Source: Massilia forsythiae (GTDB lineage Bacteria > Pseudomonadota > Gammaproteobacteria > Burkholderiales > Burkholderiaceae_D). Taken from it: a stretch of 64,000 nt of DNA. The stretch's first letter is position 1. Every line of letters starts with the position of its first letter. Position numbers and translations under genes: made by a program. Below the pieces are notes generated by a model. The model did no database searches. It worked only from the letters and a program-made list of their open reading frames with translations, and was not told the origin of the DNA. Positions 1 through 8,567 of the stretch are shown here, piece after piece. The stretch covers positions 3,534,001 through 3,598,000 of the forward strand of contig NZ_CP051685.1 of assembly GCF_012849555.1 (NCBI RefSeq), given 5' to 3'.

Positions 1-42
1 ACGCACGCCCTGCAATTCGGTGACTGCCACGCCAATCTTCAT
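1..42 (-). CDS. 5' end of an unidentified leftward gene (partial)
   Basis: Only the first 14 codons lie in the window, beginning MKIGVAVTELQGVR at an ATG whose complement ends at 42. A good ribosome-binding site (GAGGAA, about 7 bases upstream) supports the start. The fragment is too short to assign a family; a beta-strand-like opening (KIGVAV) is all that can be seen. The gene is divergent from the SGNH hydrolase, so the 260 bases between them probably hold both promoters. Confidence 0.45.
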   Translation of the reverse strand, partial: MKIGVAVTELQGVR

Positions 43-303
43 CCGTGTTTCCTCGCACTTTCCTGATTGTCGCCGACTGGTTCGGGCGATGCCGCATCAC
101 ATCTTACGCCCGTCAACAATTTGCAGCGCGACAAAAATAGTTCTTGCGCGCTACAAGTTCCCGCCGACTCATCGAGATAACGCAAAGAATCGGCCCGTTG
201 CCGTCTTGTTACGGCAGAGGGCGCTGGCTAGATTGATCCTGCCGCCGGGGCCGCATGGCCGGCGCCGTCGGCGAACCCGATGCACACTTTCGAGGAGCAA
301 GCG

Positions 304-1842
304 ATGAAACCGATTCTGCGATCCATCTCCGGACTGAGACAACTTCTCGCCCCGCAGGCAGGCGTCCTGCAGCGCCGCCGCCGCGCCCTGGTGGCGGCCG
401 TCACGCTGGCCGTGGCCGGCTTGTCGCTATCGCTGCCGCCGTCGCCGGCGATGGCGCAGGCGCGTCCCTGGGACGGCGAGCAATGGGTCGGCACCTGGGG
501 CACGGCGCCGGCCGGCCCGCCGCTGGCCGCCCAGCTGCAAACCTTCAGCAACCAGACGCTGCGCATGATCGTCCATACCAGCATCGGCGGCGCGCAGGTG
601 CGCATCCGCATCTCCAACGAGTTCGGCACCATGCCGCTGCGCATCGGCGAAGCCCACGTCGCCCTGCGCCAGGGCGGCGCTGCCATCGTCGCCGGCAGCG
701 ACCGTCCCCTGACCTTCGGCGGCGCCCGGTCGGTCACGATTCCGCCCGGCGCCCCGGTACTGTCCGACCCGGTGCAACTGGACGTGCCGGCGCTGTCCGA
801 CCTGGCGGTCAGCCTGTACCTGCCGGAGACGGTGCAGGCGAACACCCTCCACGGCGCGGCCTTCCAGACCAATTACGTTTCGTTGCCGGGCAATTTCACC
901 GGCGCGGCGACGCTGCCGACCGACCGCACCATCACGTCCTGGCCCTTCCTGACGGAAGTCGACGTCGATGCCCCGGGCAGCGCCGCCATCGTGGCGCTGG
1001 GCGACTCGATCACCGACGGCGCCGTGACCACGGTCGACGCCAACCGCCGCTGGCCGGACCTGCTGGCACTGCGCCTGCAGACCACGCGCGACCTGGTGGC
1101 CGCATCGACGGGCCAGGCTGGGGGGGCTGCAGGCGGCGCCGGCCTGGCGGCGAACGCGCGCCTGGGCGTGATCAACCGCGGCATCGGCGGCAACCGCCTC
1201 CTGCGCGACCCGGGCGAGCAGCCGCTGTTCGGACGTGCGGCGCTGGCCCGTTTCGACCGCGACGTGCTGGCGACCGCCGGCGTGCGCTACATGGTGGTCC
1301 TGATCGGCATCAACGATATCGGCCATCCCGGCACCGGCACCATTCCGGCCTCCGAAGCGCCCACCGTGAGCGACCTGATTGCCGGCTACCGCCAGCTGAT
1401 CGAGCGCGCCCACGCCAAGGGCATCGCCGCTTATGGTGCGACGCTGACGCCGTTCGAGGGTACCGTGTTCCCGGGCTACTATTCGCCGGAGAAAGAACAG
1501 ATCCGCCAGGCCGTGAACGACTGGATCCGCAGCGGCGATGCCTTCGACGGCGTGATCGACTTCGAGCGCGCCGTGCGCGATCCGTCGCACCCGGCCCGGA
1601 TGCTGCCGGCCTACGACAGCGGCGACCACCTGCATCCGAACGACCTCGGCATGCAGGCGATGGCGAATGCGATTCCGCTGGAATTGTTCCGCGGCCTGGG
1701 CAGCGCCGCCCGTGCCGCGACATCGGCGTCGGCCCTTGCTGTGCCGAATGGAACCAGGGCAGCGAACCCGGCCGATGCAGGCAGGGCAACCAGGGCGGCC
1801 AGGACCGCCAAGGCTGCCAAGCCGGCCGCTGGAGCGCGTTGA
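304..1842 (+). CDS. Secreted SGNH/GDSL-family hydrolase (esterase-like)
   Basis: Predicted exported serine esterase of about 512 residues. The ATG at 304 is preferred over one at 280 because GAGGAG lies just upstream of it. The N-terminus has a basic region and a hydrophobic stretch ending near AMAQA, a likely signal peptide. An N-terminal beta-rich domain (about residues 50-220, opening WVGTWGTAP) is followed by the SGNH hydrolase core: block I GDSITDG with nucleophile Ser235, GIGGNR, GINDIG, and the block V pair D441-x-x-H444 in GDHLHPND. These are the catalytic residues expected of the family. The last 30 residues are an Ala/Arg/Lys-rich tail without family resemblance. The substrate is unknown; relatives deacetylate polysaccharides or cleave lipids. 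It runs convergently into the GT9 gene with only 26 bases between. Confidence 0.85.
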   Translation: MKPILRSISGLRQLLAPQAGVLQRRRRALVAAVTLAVAGLSLSLPPSPAMAQARPWDGEQWVGTWGTAPAGPPLAAQLQTFSNQTLRMIVHTSIGGAQVRIRISNEFGTMPLRIGEAHVALRQGGAAIVAGSDRPLTFGGARSVTIPPGAPVLSDPVQLDVPALSDLAVSLYLPETVQANTLHGAAFQTNYVSLPGNFTGAATLPTDRTITSWPFLTEVDVDAPGSAAIVALGDSITDGAVTTVDANRRWPDLLALRLQTTRDLVAASTGQAGGAAGGAGLAANARLGVINRGIGGNRLLRDPGEQPLFGRAALARFDRDVLATAGVRYMVVLIGINDIGHPGTGTIPASEAPTVSDLIAGYRQLIERAHAKGIAAYGATLTPFEGTVFPGYYSPEKEQIRQAVNDWIRSGDAFDGVIDFERAVRDPSHPARMLPAYDSGDHLHPNDLGMQAMANAIPLELFRGLGSAARAATSASALAVPNGTRAANPADAGRATRAARTAKAAKPAAGAR

Positions 1843-1868
1843 GGCGTGCAACGGGGTGTCACGACGTG

Positions 1869-3077
1869 TCATGACGTCGGCATGGTGTCCGCCTGCCGCG
1901 CCGGTTCCAGCAGCTCGCGCACCGCCTGCACGATGCGTTCCGGCGCGACGCCGTCCAGGCAGGCATGGTGGCCCATCGGGCAACTGCTCTTGAAGCAGAA
2001 ACGGCAGGGCACGTCCTCGAACAGCACCCGGCTGCGCACCGCCCACGGCGTGTGCTGCGGATTGGTCAGCGCATACAGGTCGACCACAGGCGTGCCGAGC
2101 GCGGCGGCGATGTGCGCCGGGCCGGTGTTGTTGGTGATCGCCACCGCCGCCAGGCGCACGGCCGCGCCCAGTTCGCCCAGGCTCAGGCGGCCGGCCAGCG
2201 AGTGGACCGGGGCAGCGATGCCGGCGCCATCGCGCAACTGCCCGGCCAGTGCGCTTTCCGCGGCGCTGCCGGTCAGCACCAGCGGCAGGCCGGGGTGCTG
2301 CGCCAGCAGGCGCATCGCCTGCATCCAGCGGCCGGGCGGATAACGGCGCGCGGCGGCGCTGGCGCCCGGGTGGAGCAGCAGCCAGGGGCGGCCGGGATCG
2401 ATGCCGGCGCTGCGCAGCAGGGCGCGCACCGTGTCCAGGTCGGCCGGACGCAGCGCGAACGACAGGCGCTGGTCCGCCGTGCGGCAACCGACCCGTTTCA
2501 CCAGCGCGAGCTGGCGCTGCACTTCGTGGCGCACCATCGTGGCCGGCTCGGGATCGGCGACCCAGTCGCTCAGCAGGCGGTACGGGTTTTCGCGGCAATG
2601 GGCCAGCCGCAGCGGGATGCCGGCCAGGTGGCACAGCAGCGCCGCCGGCAGCGCGCTCTGGGTGTAGGTGGTGAAGATCACGGCGGCGTCGAAGGCGCGC
2701 GCGGCCAGCGCATCGGCCAGGCCGGCGACCGGCGCCGCTGCGGATTGCGGCCGCTCGGCCGGCCCCGCGCCGGCTGCCATGTCATCGTCCGGCCGGGCGC
2801 CGGATGACCCCTCACCGCCATCCTTCATCCACGGCGCCCGGTGCACGATGACGTCGTCGATTTCCGGAACGAAGGCAGCGGCAGCGGCGCCGGCCGGCGA
2901 TGCGAGCAGCGTCAGGCTGCGTCCCGGCACGCTGTCGCGCAGCGCGCGCATGGCGGGCGTGCACATCAGCACGTCGCCGAGCGAGTCGAGGCGCACGCAC
3001 AGGATGCGGCGCGCCCGGCGCCATGCCGGCGCCATGGCGGGCGCCGCCGCATCGAGGGGCGTCGTGTGCGCGTTCAT
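1869..3077 (-). CDS. Glycosyltransferase family 9 (heptosyltransferase-like)
   Basis: Predicted ADP-heptose:LPS heptosyltransferase-type enzyme (GT9) of 402 residues. The start ATG at 3077 overlaps the stop of the upstream phosphatase (ATGA), which decides it among longer frames. N-terminal Rossmann features are clear: ILCVRLDSLGDVLMCTPAMR near residues 20-40 is the classic GT9 opening. The C-terminal nucleotide-sugar domain shows LLHPGAS, LTGSAAE and the TNNTGPAHIAAALGTPVV block. A Cys-rich stretch (CRFCFKSSCPMGHHACL) near the end is typical of a GT9 subgroup. An insertion of about 40 residues rich in Gly/Ala/Pro (residues ~75-115) lies after the first strands. It is last in a leftward cluster with a GmhB-like phosphatase, pointing to heptose-containing surface glycan or LPS-core assembly; the exact acceptor cannot be told. 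Confidence 0.87.
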   Translation of the reverse strand: MNAHTTPLDAAAPAMAPAWRRARRILCVRLDSLGDVLMCTPAMRALRDSVPGRSLTLLASPAGAAAAAFVPEIDDVIVHRAPWMKDGGEGSSGARPDDDMAAGAGPAERPQSAAAPVAGLADALAARAFDAAVIFTTYTQSALPAALLCHLAGIPLRLAHCRENPYRLLSDWVADPEPATMVRHEVQRQLALVKRVGCRTADQRLSFALRPADLDTVRALLRSAGIDPGRPWLLLHPGASAAARRYPPGRWMQAMRLLAQHPGLPLVLTGSAAESALAGQLRDGAGIAAPVHSLAGRLSLGELGAAVRLAAVAITNNTGPAHIAAALGTPVVDLYALTNPQHTPWAVRSRVLFEDVPCRFCFKSSCPMGHHACLDGVAPERIVQAVRELLEPARQADTMPTS

Positions 3078-3637
3078 GCCGGCTCCCCGTGGCTGGCGAT
3101 CAGCACCGCCGCCGTGTACAGGTCGGGCGCCATGCGCGTCGGCACGCGGCGCGGACCGAGCCGCCATTCGGTTTCGTTGCCGTTGTCGAGCAGGACGGTG
3201 CGGCAGCCGGCGCGGTTGCCGGCCTCGACGTCGTGCAGGATATCGCCGATCATCCACGACGAATGCAGGTCGATGCCGTGCTCGTGCGCGGCCTGCAGCA
3301 GCAGGCCCGGCTCCGGCTTGCGGCAATGGCAATCGTGGGCGTAGGCGGTAACGCTGCCGCCAGGATGGTGCGGACAATAATAAAAGCCGTCCAGCGACAG
3401 CCGTTCGCGGAAAAGCAGGTCGCGCAGGCGGTCGCCGACCGCGTGCATGGAAGACTCGTCGAAGCGGCCGAAGGCGATGCCGGCCTGGTTGCTGATGACG
3501 AACAGCCGGTAGTCGAGGCGCGACAGCAGGCGCAGCGCGGGGCCGGCGCCGCTGCACAGGCTGATGCGGCGCGGTTCGACGTTGAAGGGCAGGTCGTCCA
3601 CCAGCGTACCGTCCTTGTCCAGGAAGACGGCCTTCAT
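3074..3637 (-). CDS. HAD-IIIA phosphatase, GmhB-like
   Basis: A 187-residue HAD-superfamily phosphatase close to D-glycero-D-manno-heptose 1,7-bisphosphate phosphatase. It starts MKAVFLDKDGTLVDD, giving the catalytic motif D7-x-D9-G-T. The zinc loop typical of GmhB is present (CPHHPGG followed by CHCRKPEPG), and the GDxxxDxxAGxxAG-type motif appears as MIGDILHDVEAGNRAGC. Length fits the family. The start at 3637 lies one base from the stop of the truncated SDR, and the stop overlaps the GT9 start by 4 bases, so SDR, phosphatase and GT9 are translationally coupled. Its role is probably the dephosphorylation step of activated-heptose synthesis for the neighbouring transferase. A histidinol-phosphatase role is less likely because of the neighbourhood. 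Confidence 0.85.
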   Translation of the reverse strand: MKAVFLDKDGTLVDDLPFNVEPRRISLCSGAGPALRLLSRLDYRLFVISNQAGIAFGRFDESSMHAVGDRLRDLLFRERLSLDGFYYCPHHPGGSVTAYAHDCHCRKPEPGLLLQAAHEHGIDLHSSWMIGDILHDVEAGNRAGCRTVLLDNGNETEWRLGPRRVPTRMAPDLYTAAVLIASHGEPA

Positions 3638-3638
3638 G

Positions 3639-4208
3639 TCAGGGCCACGACGTTTCGTGCACCGGCAGCACGATGTCGCCGCCGGTGCCGCCGCCATTGC
3701 CGCCGGCTGCGGCGGCGCGCATGTGCGCGGCCGCGTGCTTGGCCAGCATGAACGGGCCGTTCAGGTTGGTGCCGACCACGCGCAGCCAGTCCTGTTCTGA
3801 TAATTCGTCGATCGGCAGGGTGACGTCGGCGCCGGCGTTGTTGACGAGGATGTCGAGCCGGCCCATGGTGTCCAGCGTGCGCTCGATCGCCGGGCGCGCG
3901 GCGGACGGGTCGGCCACGTCCAGCGCCAGCGCCGTGGCGCGCACGTCGTAGCGCTGCAGCGCCGCGACGCCCGCCTGCAGCGGCTCGGGGCGGATGTCGG
4001 CGGCGACGATGTCGGCGCCGGCCCCGGCCAGCACGGCGGCCAGCGCGGCGCCCAGGCCGCTGGCGGCGCCGGTGATGAAGGCGACCTTGCCGCGCAGGCC
4101 GGGCACGTCGGCGGGGTCGTGCGGAAATGCAATCGGTGAAACGGGAACCGATGGGGCGCGAAGCGGCGATGCGGGGCGGGGGAGGTTACGTGATGGAATG
4201 TCTGCCAT
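3639..4208 (-). pseudogene. Short-chain dehydrogenase/reductase, C-terminally truncated
   Basis: The N-terminal half of a classical SDR is intact: the cofactor motif TGAASGLG, an acidic residue after strand 2 (AADIRPE), ALDVAD and the structural motif NNAG. The protein stops at 189 residues, where family members are about 250. The catalytic Tyr-x-x-x-Lys is absent and the Ser-containing strand is altered: GGDIVLPVHETSWP then stop, where relatives read IVNxSSVHE and continue. The phosphatase ATG begins one base after the stop, so a deletion may have removed the second half. The start at 4208 has AGGAG five bases upstream; an upstream ATG at 4265 is less likely. It could be an NAD(P)-binding remnant or a pseudogene; oxidoreductase activity is not expected. 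Confidence 0.7.
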
Positions 4209-4292
4209 GCTGGCTCCTGGAGGGATCTCGTCGATGGATAGGCTTGCTTGCCGGTTCGATTGCACCGGACGGGTTGCTTCGAATGGGCGGCG

Positions 4293-5663
4293 TCACCCGG
4301 TTTCGGCCAGCACCGCCGCGTACACGTCCGCCACCTGGCGCGCGACCGTGCGCCAGGTGTAGTGCCGCGCCGCGCGCCGCTGCCCGGCCTCGCCCATGGC
4401 GCGCGCCAGCGCCGGATCGCGCTGCAGCGTGGCCAGGCGGTCGGCCACCGCCTGGGGGTCGCGCGAGGGCACCAGGAAGCCGGTAGCGCCGTCGATCACG
4501 GTGCTCTTGATGCCGCCGACCTCGGAACCGATCACCGGCCGCGCGCACGCCATGGCTTCCACCGGCGTGATGCCGAACGGCTCGTACCAGGGCGTGGTCA
4601 CGAACACGTCGGCGGCGCCGTAGCAGTGGCGCAGTTCCGCGCGCGCCTTGCGGCCGAGGAAGTGCACGTGCTCGCCGATGCCGAGCCGGCGCGCGAGCGC
4701 CTGCAGGCGTACCGATTCCGGTCCGTCGTGGTTGTCGGTATCCGATCGTCCGTCGTGCCGGCGCGCACGGTCTTGCGCGTCGCCGCCGACCACCAGCAGC
4801 TGGGCATCGACGCCATGGCGCGTGCGCAGCAGTGCGATGGCGTCGATCACGGTGTCCACGCCCTTGCGCGGCACCATGCGTCCCAGCTGCAGCACGGTGA
4901 AGCGCGCGGGATCGAAGCGCGCGGCGCCGCGCCCGAGCAGGGCGCGCGCCGCCTCGCGTTGCAGCGGCCACAGTTCGTCCGGATCGAATCCGCAGGGCGC
5001 CAGCGCGATGCGCGCCGGACTGGCGCCGTACAGCCGCTCCATGTCCTGGCGGTCCTGGCTGCACTCGGCGATGATGCGGTCGGCCTGCTGCATCAGCGCG
5101 GCCTCGATGCGCACGCGCGCCGGCGGGAAGGCGTCGGCGGCGCGCTGGGCCAGGCGGCGCACCTGGCCCAGCGCGTGGAAGGTGATCACGAAGGGCAGGC
5201 CGAGCGCCTGCCTGAGGTGCTGGGCGACCATGCCGGACATGAAGAAATTGGCATGCACGATGTCGTAGGGTGCCGGCTGGTGGCGCGCGAAGCGGGTGAC
5301 GAAGCGTGCGAACGCCTCGACGTGGGGCAGCATCTGTTCCTTCGGCACGTAATGGGCGGGGCCGGCCGGCACGTTGATCACGCGTACGCCCTGGTGCCAG
5401 TGCACCAGCTGCTTCCGGCCGATGGCGTCGCGCCGCGTGAACACGTCGACCAGGCAGCCGGACAGCGCCAGTTCGCGCGCCAGCTGCGCCACGTAGACGT
5501 TCTGGCCGCCGCAATCGATACCTCCCGGCGCCGCCAGCGGCGAAGCATGGTCGCTGATGAGGGCGATGCGCCGCGCGCGCGGCAGCCCGGGCGCGGCCGG
5601 CGTCCCGGCTGCGCCGGCTATGGCGGATGCGGCGGCGGAGGCGGCGGGCGGTTCGGTGAGCAT
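4293..5663 (-). CDS. Glycosyltransferase, GT4-like (group 1)
   Basis: A 456-residue retaining glycosyltransferase of the GT-B fold. After an Ala/Pro-rich leader of about 35 residues, the N-terminal domain shows ISDHASPLAAPGGIDCGGQN, the glycine loop seen in sucrose-synthase and glycogen-synthase-like GT4 enzymes. The C-terminal domain shows VLQLGRMVPRKGVDTVIDAI and the donor-binding motif EPFGITPVEAMACARPVI (an E-x7-E pattern). No signal peptide or membrane segment is visible, so it acts at the cytoplasmic face. It is followed by the truncated SDR and preceded, 30 bases upstream, by another GT4-like enzyme. The cluster points to synthesis of an unidentified surface glycan. Confidence 0.85.
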   Translation of the reverse strand: MLTEPPAASAAASAIAGAAGTPAAPGLPRARRIALISDHASPLAAPGGIDCGGQNVYVAQLARELALSGCLVDVFTRRDAIGRKQLVHWHQGVRVINVPAGPAHYVPKEQMLPHVEAFARFVTRFARHQPAPYDIVHANFFMSGMVAQHLRQALGLPFVITFHALGQVRRLAQRAADAFPPARVRIEAALMQQADRIIAECSQDRQDMERLYGASPARIALAPCGFDPDELWPLQREAARALLGRGAARFDPARFTVLQLGRMVPRKGVDTVIDAIALLRTRHGVDAQLLVVGGDAQDRARRHDGRSDTDNHDGPESVRLQALARRLGIGEHVHFLGRKARAELRHCYGAADVFVTTPWYEPFGITPVEAMACARPVIGSEVGGIKSTVIDGATGFLVPSRDPQAVADRLATLQRDPALARAMGEAGQRRAARHYTWRTVARQVADVYAAVLAETG

Positions 5664-5693
5664 GGAATCGTCGGGTCTCGTGTGGCGTCCCGG

Positions 5694-6686
5694 CTAGCCG
5701 GCGACGTGGCGCAGGGCGGCGTCCCAGTCGGCGCCGAACCGTTCGATGGAAAACCGTTCGCGCGCGCTGCGCCGTCCGGCCGCGCCCAGGCTGCGCGCCA
5801 GCACCGGATCGTCGAGCAGCGCGCGCATCGCGGCCTGCAGCAGGCGCGTGTCGGTGACGGCGACGCCGGACACCCCGTGTTCGATCACGGTGGCCATCTC
5901 GGCGGTGGCCAGGGCGACCACCGGAATGCCGGCCATCATCGCCTCGATGGCCGACAGGCTGAGGCTGGCATAGCGCACCGGGCTGAACACGAAACGGTAG
6001 CGCGCCGCGAACGCCGGCAACTGCGGATGGTCGATCTCGCCCAGGCCGCCCGCGCTGCCGCCGGCCGCGTCGCCGTCCAGCGAACCTATGCCGACCAGGT
6101 CGAGCGGCACCTGGGCGCGCAGCGCACCGAACAGGTCGGCCCCCATGCGCCGGCTGCGCCGCGCCAGGTGATTGGTGATGACCAGTCCGCGCGCGATGTC
6201 GCCGCGGTAGCGCACGCCGTCCGGAATCGTCACGCCGTGCTCGATCACGCGCGTGGGGCTGCGGCCGCTGTCCCACATCAATTGGTTGAACGGGGTGACG
6301 TGCACCAGCAGCACGTCCGGGTCGTCGACCGGGTGGCGCACGTCGGTCGGCCAGGCGGTGGCGCCGCCGGTGCCGGCGGCCAGGCCGGGCGGATCGTGCT
6401 CGAGGTAGATGCGCGGCAGGGCGCGCTGGGCCGGCGTCAGCAGCGCATGCTGGTCGGTGTGCCAGTGATGGTCTTCCTGGAACAGGATGCAGTCGAACTC
6501 GCGCTCGCGCGCCTGCTCCGCCGGCAGGTCGTGCACGTTGGGGCCGAAGGGGAAGGGGCCGCAGCGTCCGCCATAGCCCGGCGGCCGGCCCGGCCGGGAC
6601 AGCACGTGAAATTCGTGCGGCGCATGCGACAGGTAATACAGGTAGCTGCCGTGCGTGTGCCAGGTCAGCACGTTCAGGCGGCGCAT
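5694..6686 (-). CDS. Glycosyltransferase, GT4-like, first gene of the glycan cluster
   Basis: A 330-residue GT-B-fold glycosyltransferase. The ATG at 6686 (MRRLNVLTWHTHGSYLYY) is chosen because GGAGG precedes it by four bases; a longer frame to 6839 lacks family resemblance. The N-terminal part has WHTHGSYLYYLS and FQEDHHWHTDQH; the C-terminal part contains VFSPVRYASLSLSAIEAMMAGIPVV-type donor-site sequence followed by EHGVSGV, as in group 1 transferases. It is shorter than most GT4 enzymes but both domains are recognisable. It lies 30 bases upstream of the second transferase. Donor and acceptor are unknown. Confidence 0.8.
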   Translation of the reverse strand: MRRLNVLTWHTHGSYLYYLSHAPHEFHVLSRPGRPPGYGGRCGPFPFGPNVHDLPAEQAREREFDCILFQEDHHWHTDQHALLTPAQRALPRIYLEHDPPGLAAGTGGATAWPTDVRHPVDDPDVLLVHVTPFNQLMWDSGRSPTRVIEHGVTIPDGVRYRGDIARGLVITNHLARRSRRMGADLFGALRAQVPLDLVGIGSLDGDAAGGSAGGLGEIDHPQLPAFAARYRFVFSPVRYASLSLSAIEAMMAGIPVVALATAEMATVIEHGVSGVAVTDTRLLQAAMRALLDDPVLARSLGAAGRRSARERFSIERFGADWDAALRHVAG

Positions 6687-6883
6687 GGCGCCTCCAAAGG
6701 CGTCGCCGCAACAGGCGTAAGCAATCTCTCGTCGGGCATGGCTGGCTCGCTGGTTCGAATCCGTCGATGATGTGACCGGTTCGACCGCGAACGAAATGGC
6801 AGGGTTCCTGCACACCGGTGCAGCTTCAACCTGCGTCAATCAGAACCTGTCTCAGTGCATCGGGCGATGTCGCCTGGCCGGCG

Positions 6884-6913
6884 GAAAAAGAAAAGGCGCC
6901 CGCATGGGGCGCC
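6884..6913 (-). terminator. Rho-independent terminator after the hydrophilic protein gene
   Basis: On the minus strand a 7-bp stem GGCGCCC/GGGCGCC with a 5-base loop is followed by a T-rich tract (TTTTCTTTTT). It lies 45 bases past the stop of the gene ending at 6959 and would separate it from the glycan cluster. The rest of 6687-6958 shows no gene. Confidence 0.8.
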
Positions 6914-6958
6914 CTGGATAAGGCGTGGCGGCCGGGCCGCCGGTAGCGGCAGCACCGC

Positions 6959-7789
6959 TCAAGGCTTGCGCTTGAACCCGGTATCGTCGTCCATGTTGCT
7001 GTCGCCGGCCAGGCGGTTGGCGAAGCCCGGGCTGCGCGGGTAGCCGCCAGCGGCATCGTTCGAATCGTGCACTTCCGTACCCTCGTCGCCGTCCGGACCG
7101 GTCTGGGAACCGGCGCGGTCGGTGCTGTGCTTGGCATGGTCGGCGCCGGCGTTGCCCGGCGAGCGCGGCAGGCCACCGGCCACGTCGTTCGACTGGTGCA
7201 CGCCGCCGTGGTCGGCGCGCTGGTTGGACGCCATGTGCGAGCCGGCCACGCCTTCCTGGGTATTGCCGTGCTGCGCTTCCTGCCCGCCCTGGGCGTTGCC
7301 GCTGCCGACCGGCCGCGGCGGGATGGTACCGCCGTCGCGCACGGCGGTGTCGTTGACCGACTGCATGTTGCCGCGCGGGCTGACGTTCACGCTGTCGTCG
7401 CGCGACTGGTGGCCGACCGGTTCCTCGAGCACGCCGTAGGCGCTGGAACGCTGGGTTTCCATCACCCGCTGGTGGCTGTCGGTGATGCCCTTCACGGCGC
7501 CGCTGCCGCCGCTCAACTGGTTTTTCCCGGCGCCGCTCTGGAGCGAGGTACGGGTGCCGATTTCCGGATTCACGCCGCCGGTGTCGTCGGCCGCGCCCAT
7601 GCCGTCGCTGCCGCTGCCCATCATGTCGCGTTGCGGATTGCTTCCCGACAGCACGCCGCTGCCCTGCGGATAGGTATGGTCGAGCGGCGCATTGCTGCGC
7701 ACGGCCTTGCCTTCCGCACCGGGCGTGCCTTTTTCATTGGCGCCGTTGTTGGTCTGGTTGTTGAATTCGCTGCGCTGGTTTGCGTCCAT
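6959..7789 (-). CDS. Hydrophilic, low-complexity protein of unknown function
   Basis: A 276-residue protein with almost no hydrophobic stretch, rich in Gly, Asn, Asp, Ser and Gln, starting MDANQRSEFNNQTNNGANEKG. The ATG at 7789 has AAAGGAAA upstream; the reading frame extends further to 7900 but without a better site. The C-terminal third carries an imperfect repeat, SNDVAGGLPRSPGNAG and SNDAAGGYPRSPGFAN. There is no signal peptide, membrane segment or known catalytic motif. Composition resembles disordered hydrophilin-type stress proteins. It is divergent from a KGG-repeat stress protein across an AT-rich region, which supports a general-stress or desiccation role by inference only. A strong terminator follows it. 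Confidence 0.65.
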   Translation of the reverse strand: MDANQRSEFNNQTNNGANEKGTPGAEGKAVRSNAPLDHTYPQGSGVLSGSNPQRDMMGSGSDGMGAADDTGGVNPEIGTRTSLQSGAGKNQLSGGSGAVKGITDSHQRVMETQRSSAYGVLEEPVGHQSRDDSVNVSPRGNMQSVNDTAVRDGGTIPPRPVGSGNAQGGQEAQHGNTQEGVAGSHMASNQRADHGGVHQSNDVAGGLPRSPGNAGADHAKHSTDRAGSQTGPDGDEGTEVHDSNDAAGGYPRSPGFANRLAGDSNMDDDTGFKRKP

Positions 7790-8134
7790 GATCGTTTCCT
7801 TTCGAGCTGAACAGATGCTGGTAAGCGGATTCCTATCCGCCGGTTGCAGCCATGATGCCTCTTTGCCACGGTGTCCAGTATAGGAAGACGCAGCGGACAT
7901 CTGTAGGACGAATACGGACGGAACGGTGTTAATTCTTTACTACTGGAAGTAAAGTTTCAATATTGAATTTTTTGTCTCATCTTGTCCTACAAAGTCATCT
8001 GAAAACGTCCTATATCGGCATTCACTTTGCATCCCTAAGATGTTCCCGACCGATCACTCAACGGCGCTTGCTCGATGGTATCGGCCAGCCTGCCGCAAGA
8101 CGCGGCGGTTTCAATCGCACAAGGAGAGAGAACC
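7790..8134. promoter_or_regulatory. AT-rich divergent regulatory region between two stress-type genes
   Basis: This 345-base gap is much richer in A/T than its surroundings between about 7925 and 8030. It contains an inverted repeat CTTTACT/AGTAAAG (7935-7941 and 7948-7954) and a perfect 12-bp palindrome TTCAATATTGAA (7956-7967). GTAGGAC near 7902 is matched by its complement GTCCTAC near 7984. I cannot assign a particular sigma factor or regulator, but the region must carry the promoters of both flanking genes. Confidence 0.5.
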
Positions 8135-8380
8135 ATGGCATCAAGCAACCAGGGCAACAAGCAGAGCGGTGGCGGCACCAAGAACCGCGGTTTCGCATCG
8201 ATGGACCCGGAGCGCCAGCGCCAGATCGCCAGCGAGGGCGGCAAGGCCGCTCACCAGAAGGGCACCGCACACGAGTTCACCTCGGAAGAAGCACGCCGTG
8301 CCGGCAGCATGAGCCACGGCAACCGTCAGTCGGCGTCGGGTTCGTCGTCGCGCAGCGCGTCGAAGGGCAACAAACAATAA
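8135..8380 (+). CDS. KGG-repeat stress-induced protein (YciG/Con-10-like)
   Basis: An 81-residue basic, hydrophilic protein. The ATG at 8135 has AAGGAGAG upstream; the frame runs open to 8075 but that part has no resemblance. The core contains RGFASMDPERQRQIASEGGK and a second half-repeat HEFTSEEARRAG, matching the stress-induced bacterial acidophilic repeat (KGG) seen in YciG and fungal conidiation protein 10. The ends are Ser/Asn/Gln/Lys-rich and probably disordered. Such proteins are usually controlled by general-stress sigma factors; the biochemical function is unknown. A terminator follows within 75 bases, so it is monocistronic. Confidence 0.85.
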   Translation: MASSNQGNKQSGGGTKNRGFASMDPERQRQIASEGGKAAHQKGTAHEFTSEEARRAGSMSHGNRQSASGSSSRSASKGNKQ

Positions 8381-8450
8381 CGGATTCCATGCGCCAGGCG
8401 CGCCGTCATGGCCGCCTGGCACGACAGACAGCCGCGGCGCGGCCGGAAGA

Positions 8451-8475
8451 GGGGAGCGGAGGCGCTCCCCTTTTT
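8451..8475 (+). terminator. Rho-independent terminator after the KGG protein gene
   Basis: A perfect 8-bp stem GGGGAGCG/CGCTCCCC with loop GAGG is followed by TTTTT. It lies 70 bases downstream of the KGG protein stop. Confidence 0.88.
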
Positions 8476-8567
8476 GCGTGTGCGGTAGGCATTCTTTCGC
8501 ACCTGTCACGAAGGGGATGCGGTAGAATCGCTGCGCTTTTCATATTGTCATTTCATAGGAATTGGTC

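Noticed and set aside
427..3557. Long overlapping frames antisense to the SGNH hydrolase and upstream of the GT9 start
   Set aside because: The GT9 family sequence begins only at 3077, where the start overlaps the phosphatase stop; the remainder has no family resemblance.
6743..6765. GCTGGTTCGAATCCGTC resembles a tRNA T-loop
   Set aside because: No acceptor, D or anticodon stems can be drawn around it, and it lies in the leader of the glycan cluster.
4186..6813. A very long leftward open frame spanning both glycosyltransferases
   Set aside because: It is Arg/Ala/Pro-rich, in a different frame from two clear enzymes, and has no homology or ribosome-binding site; it is a by-product of high GC.
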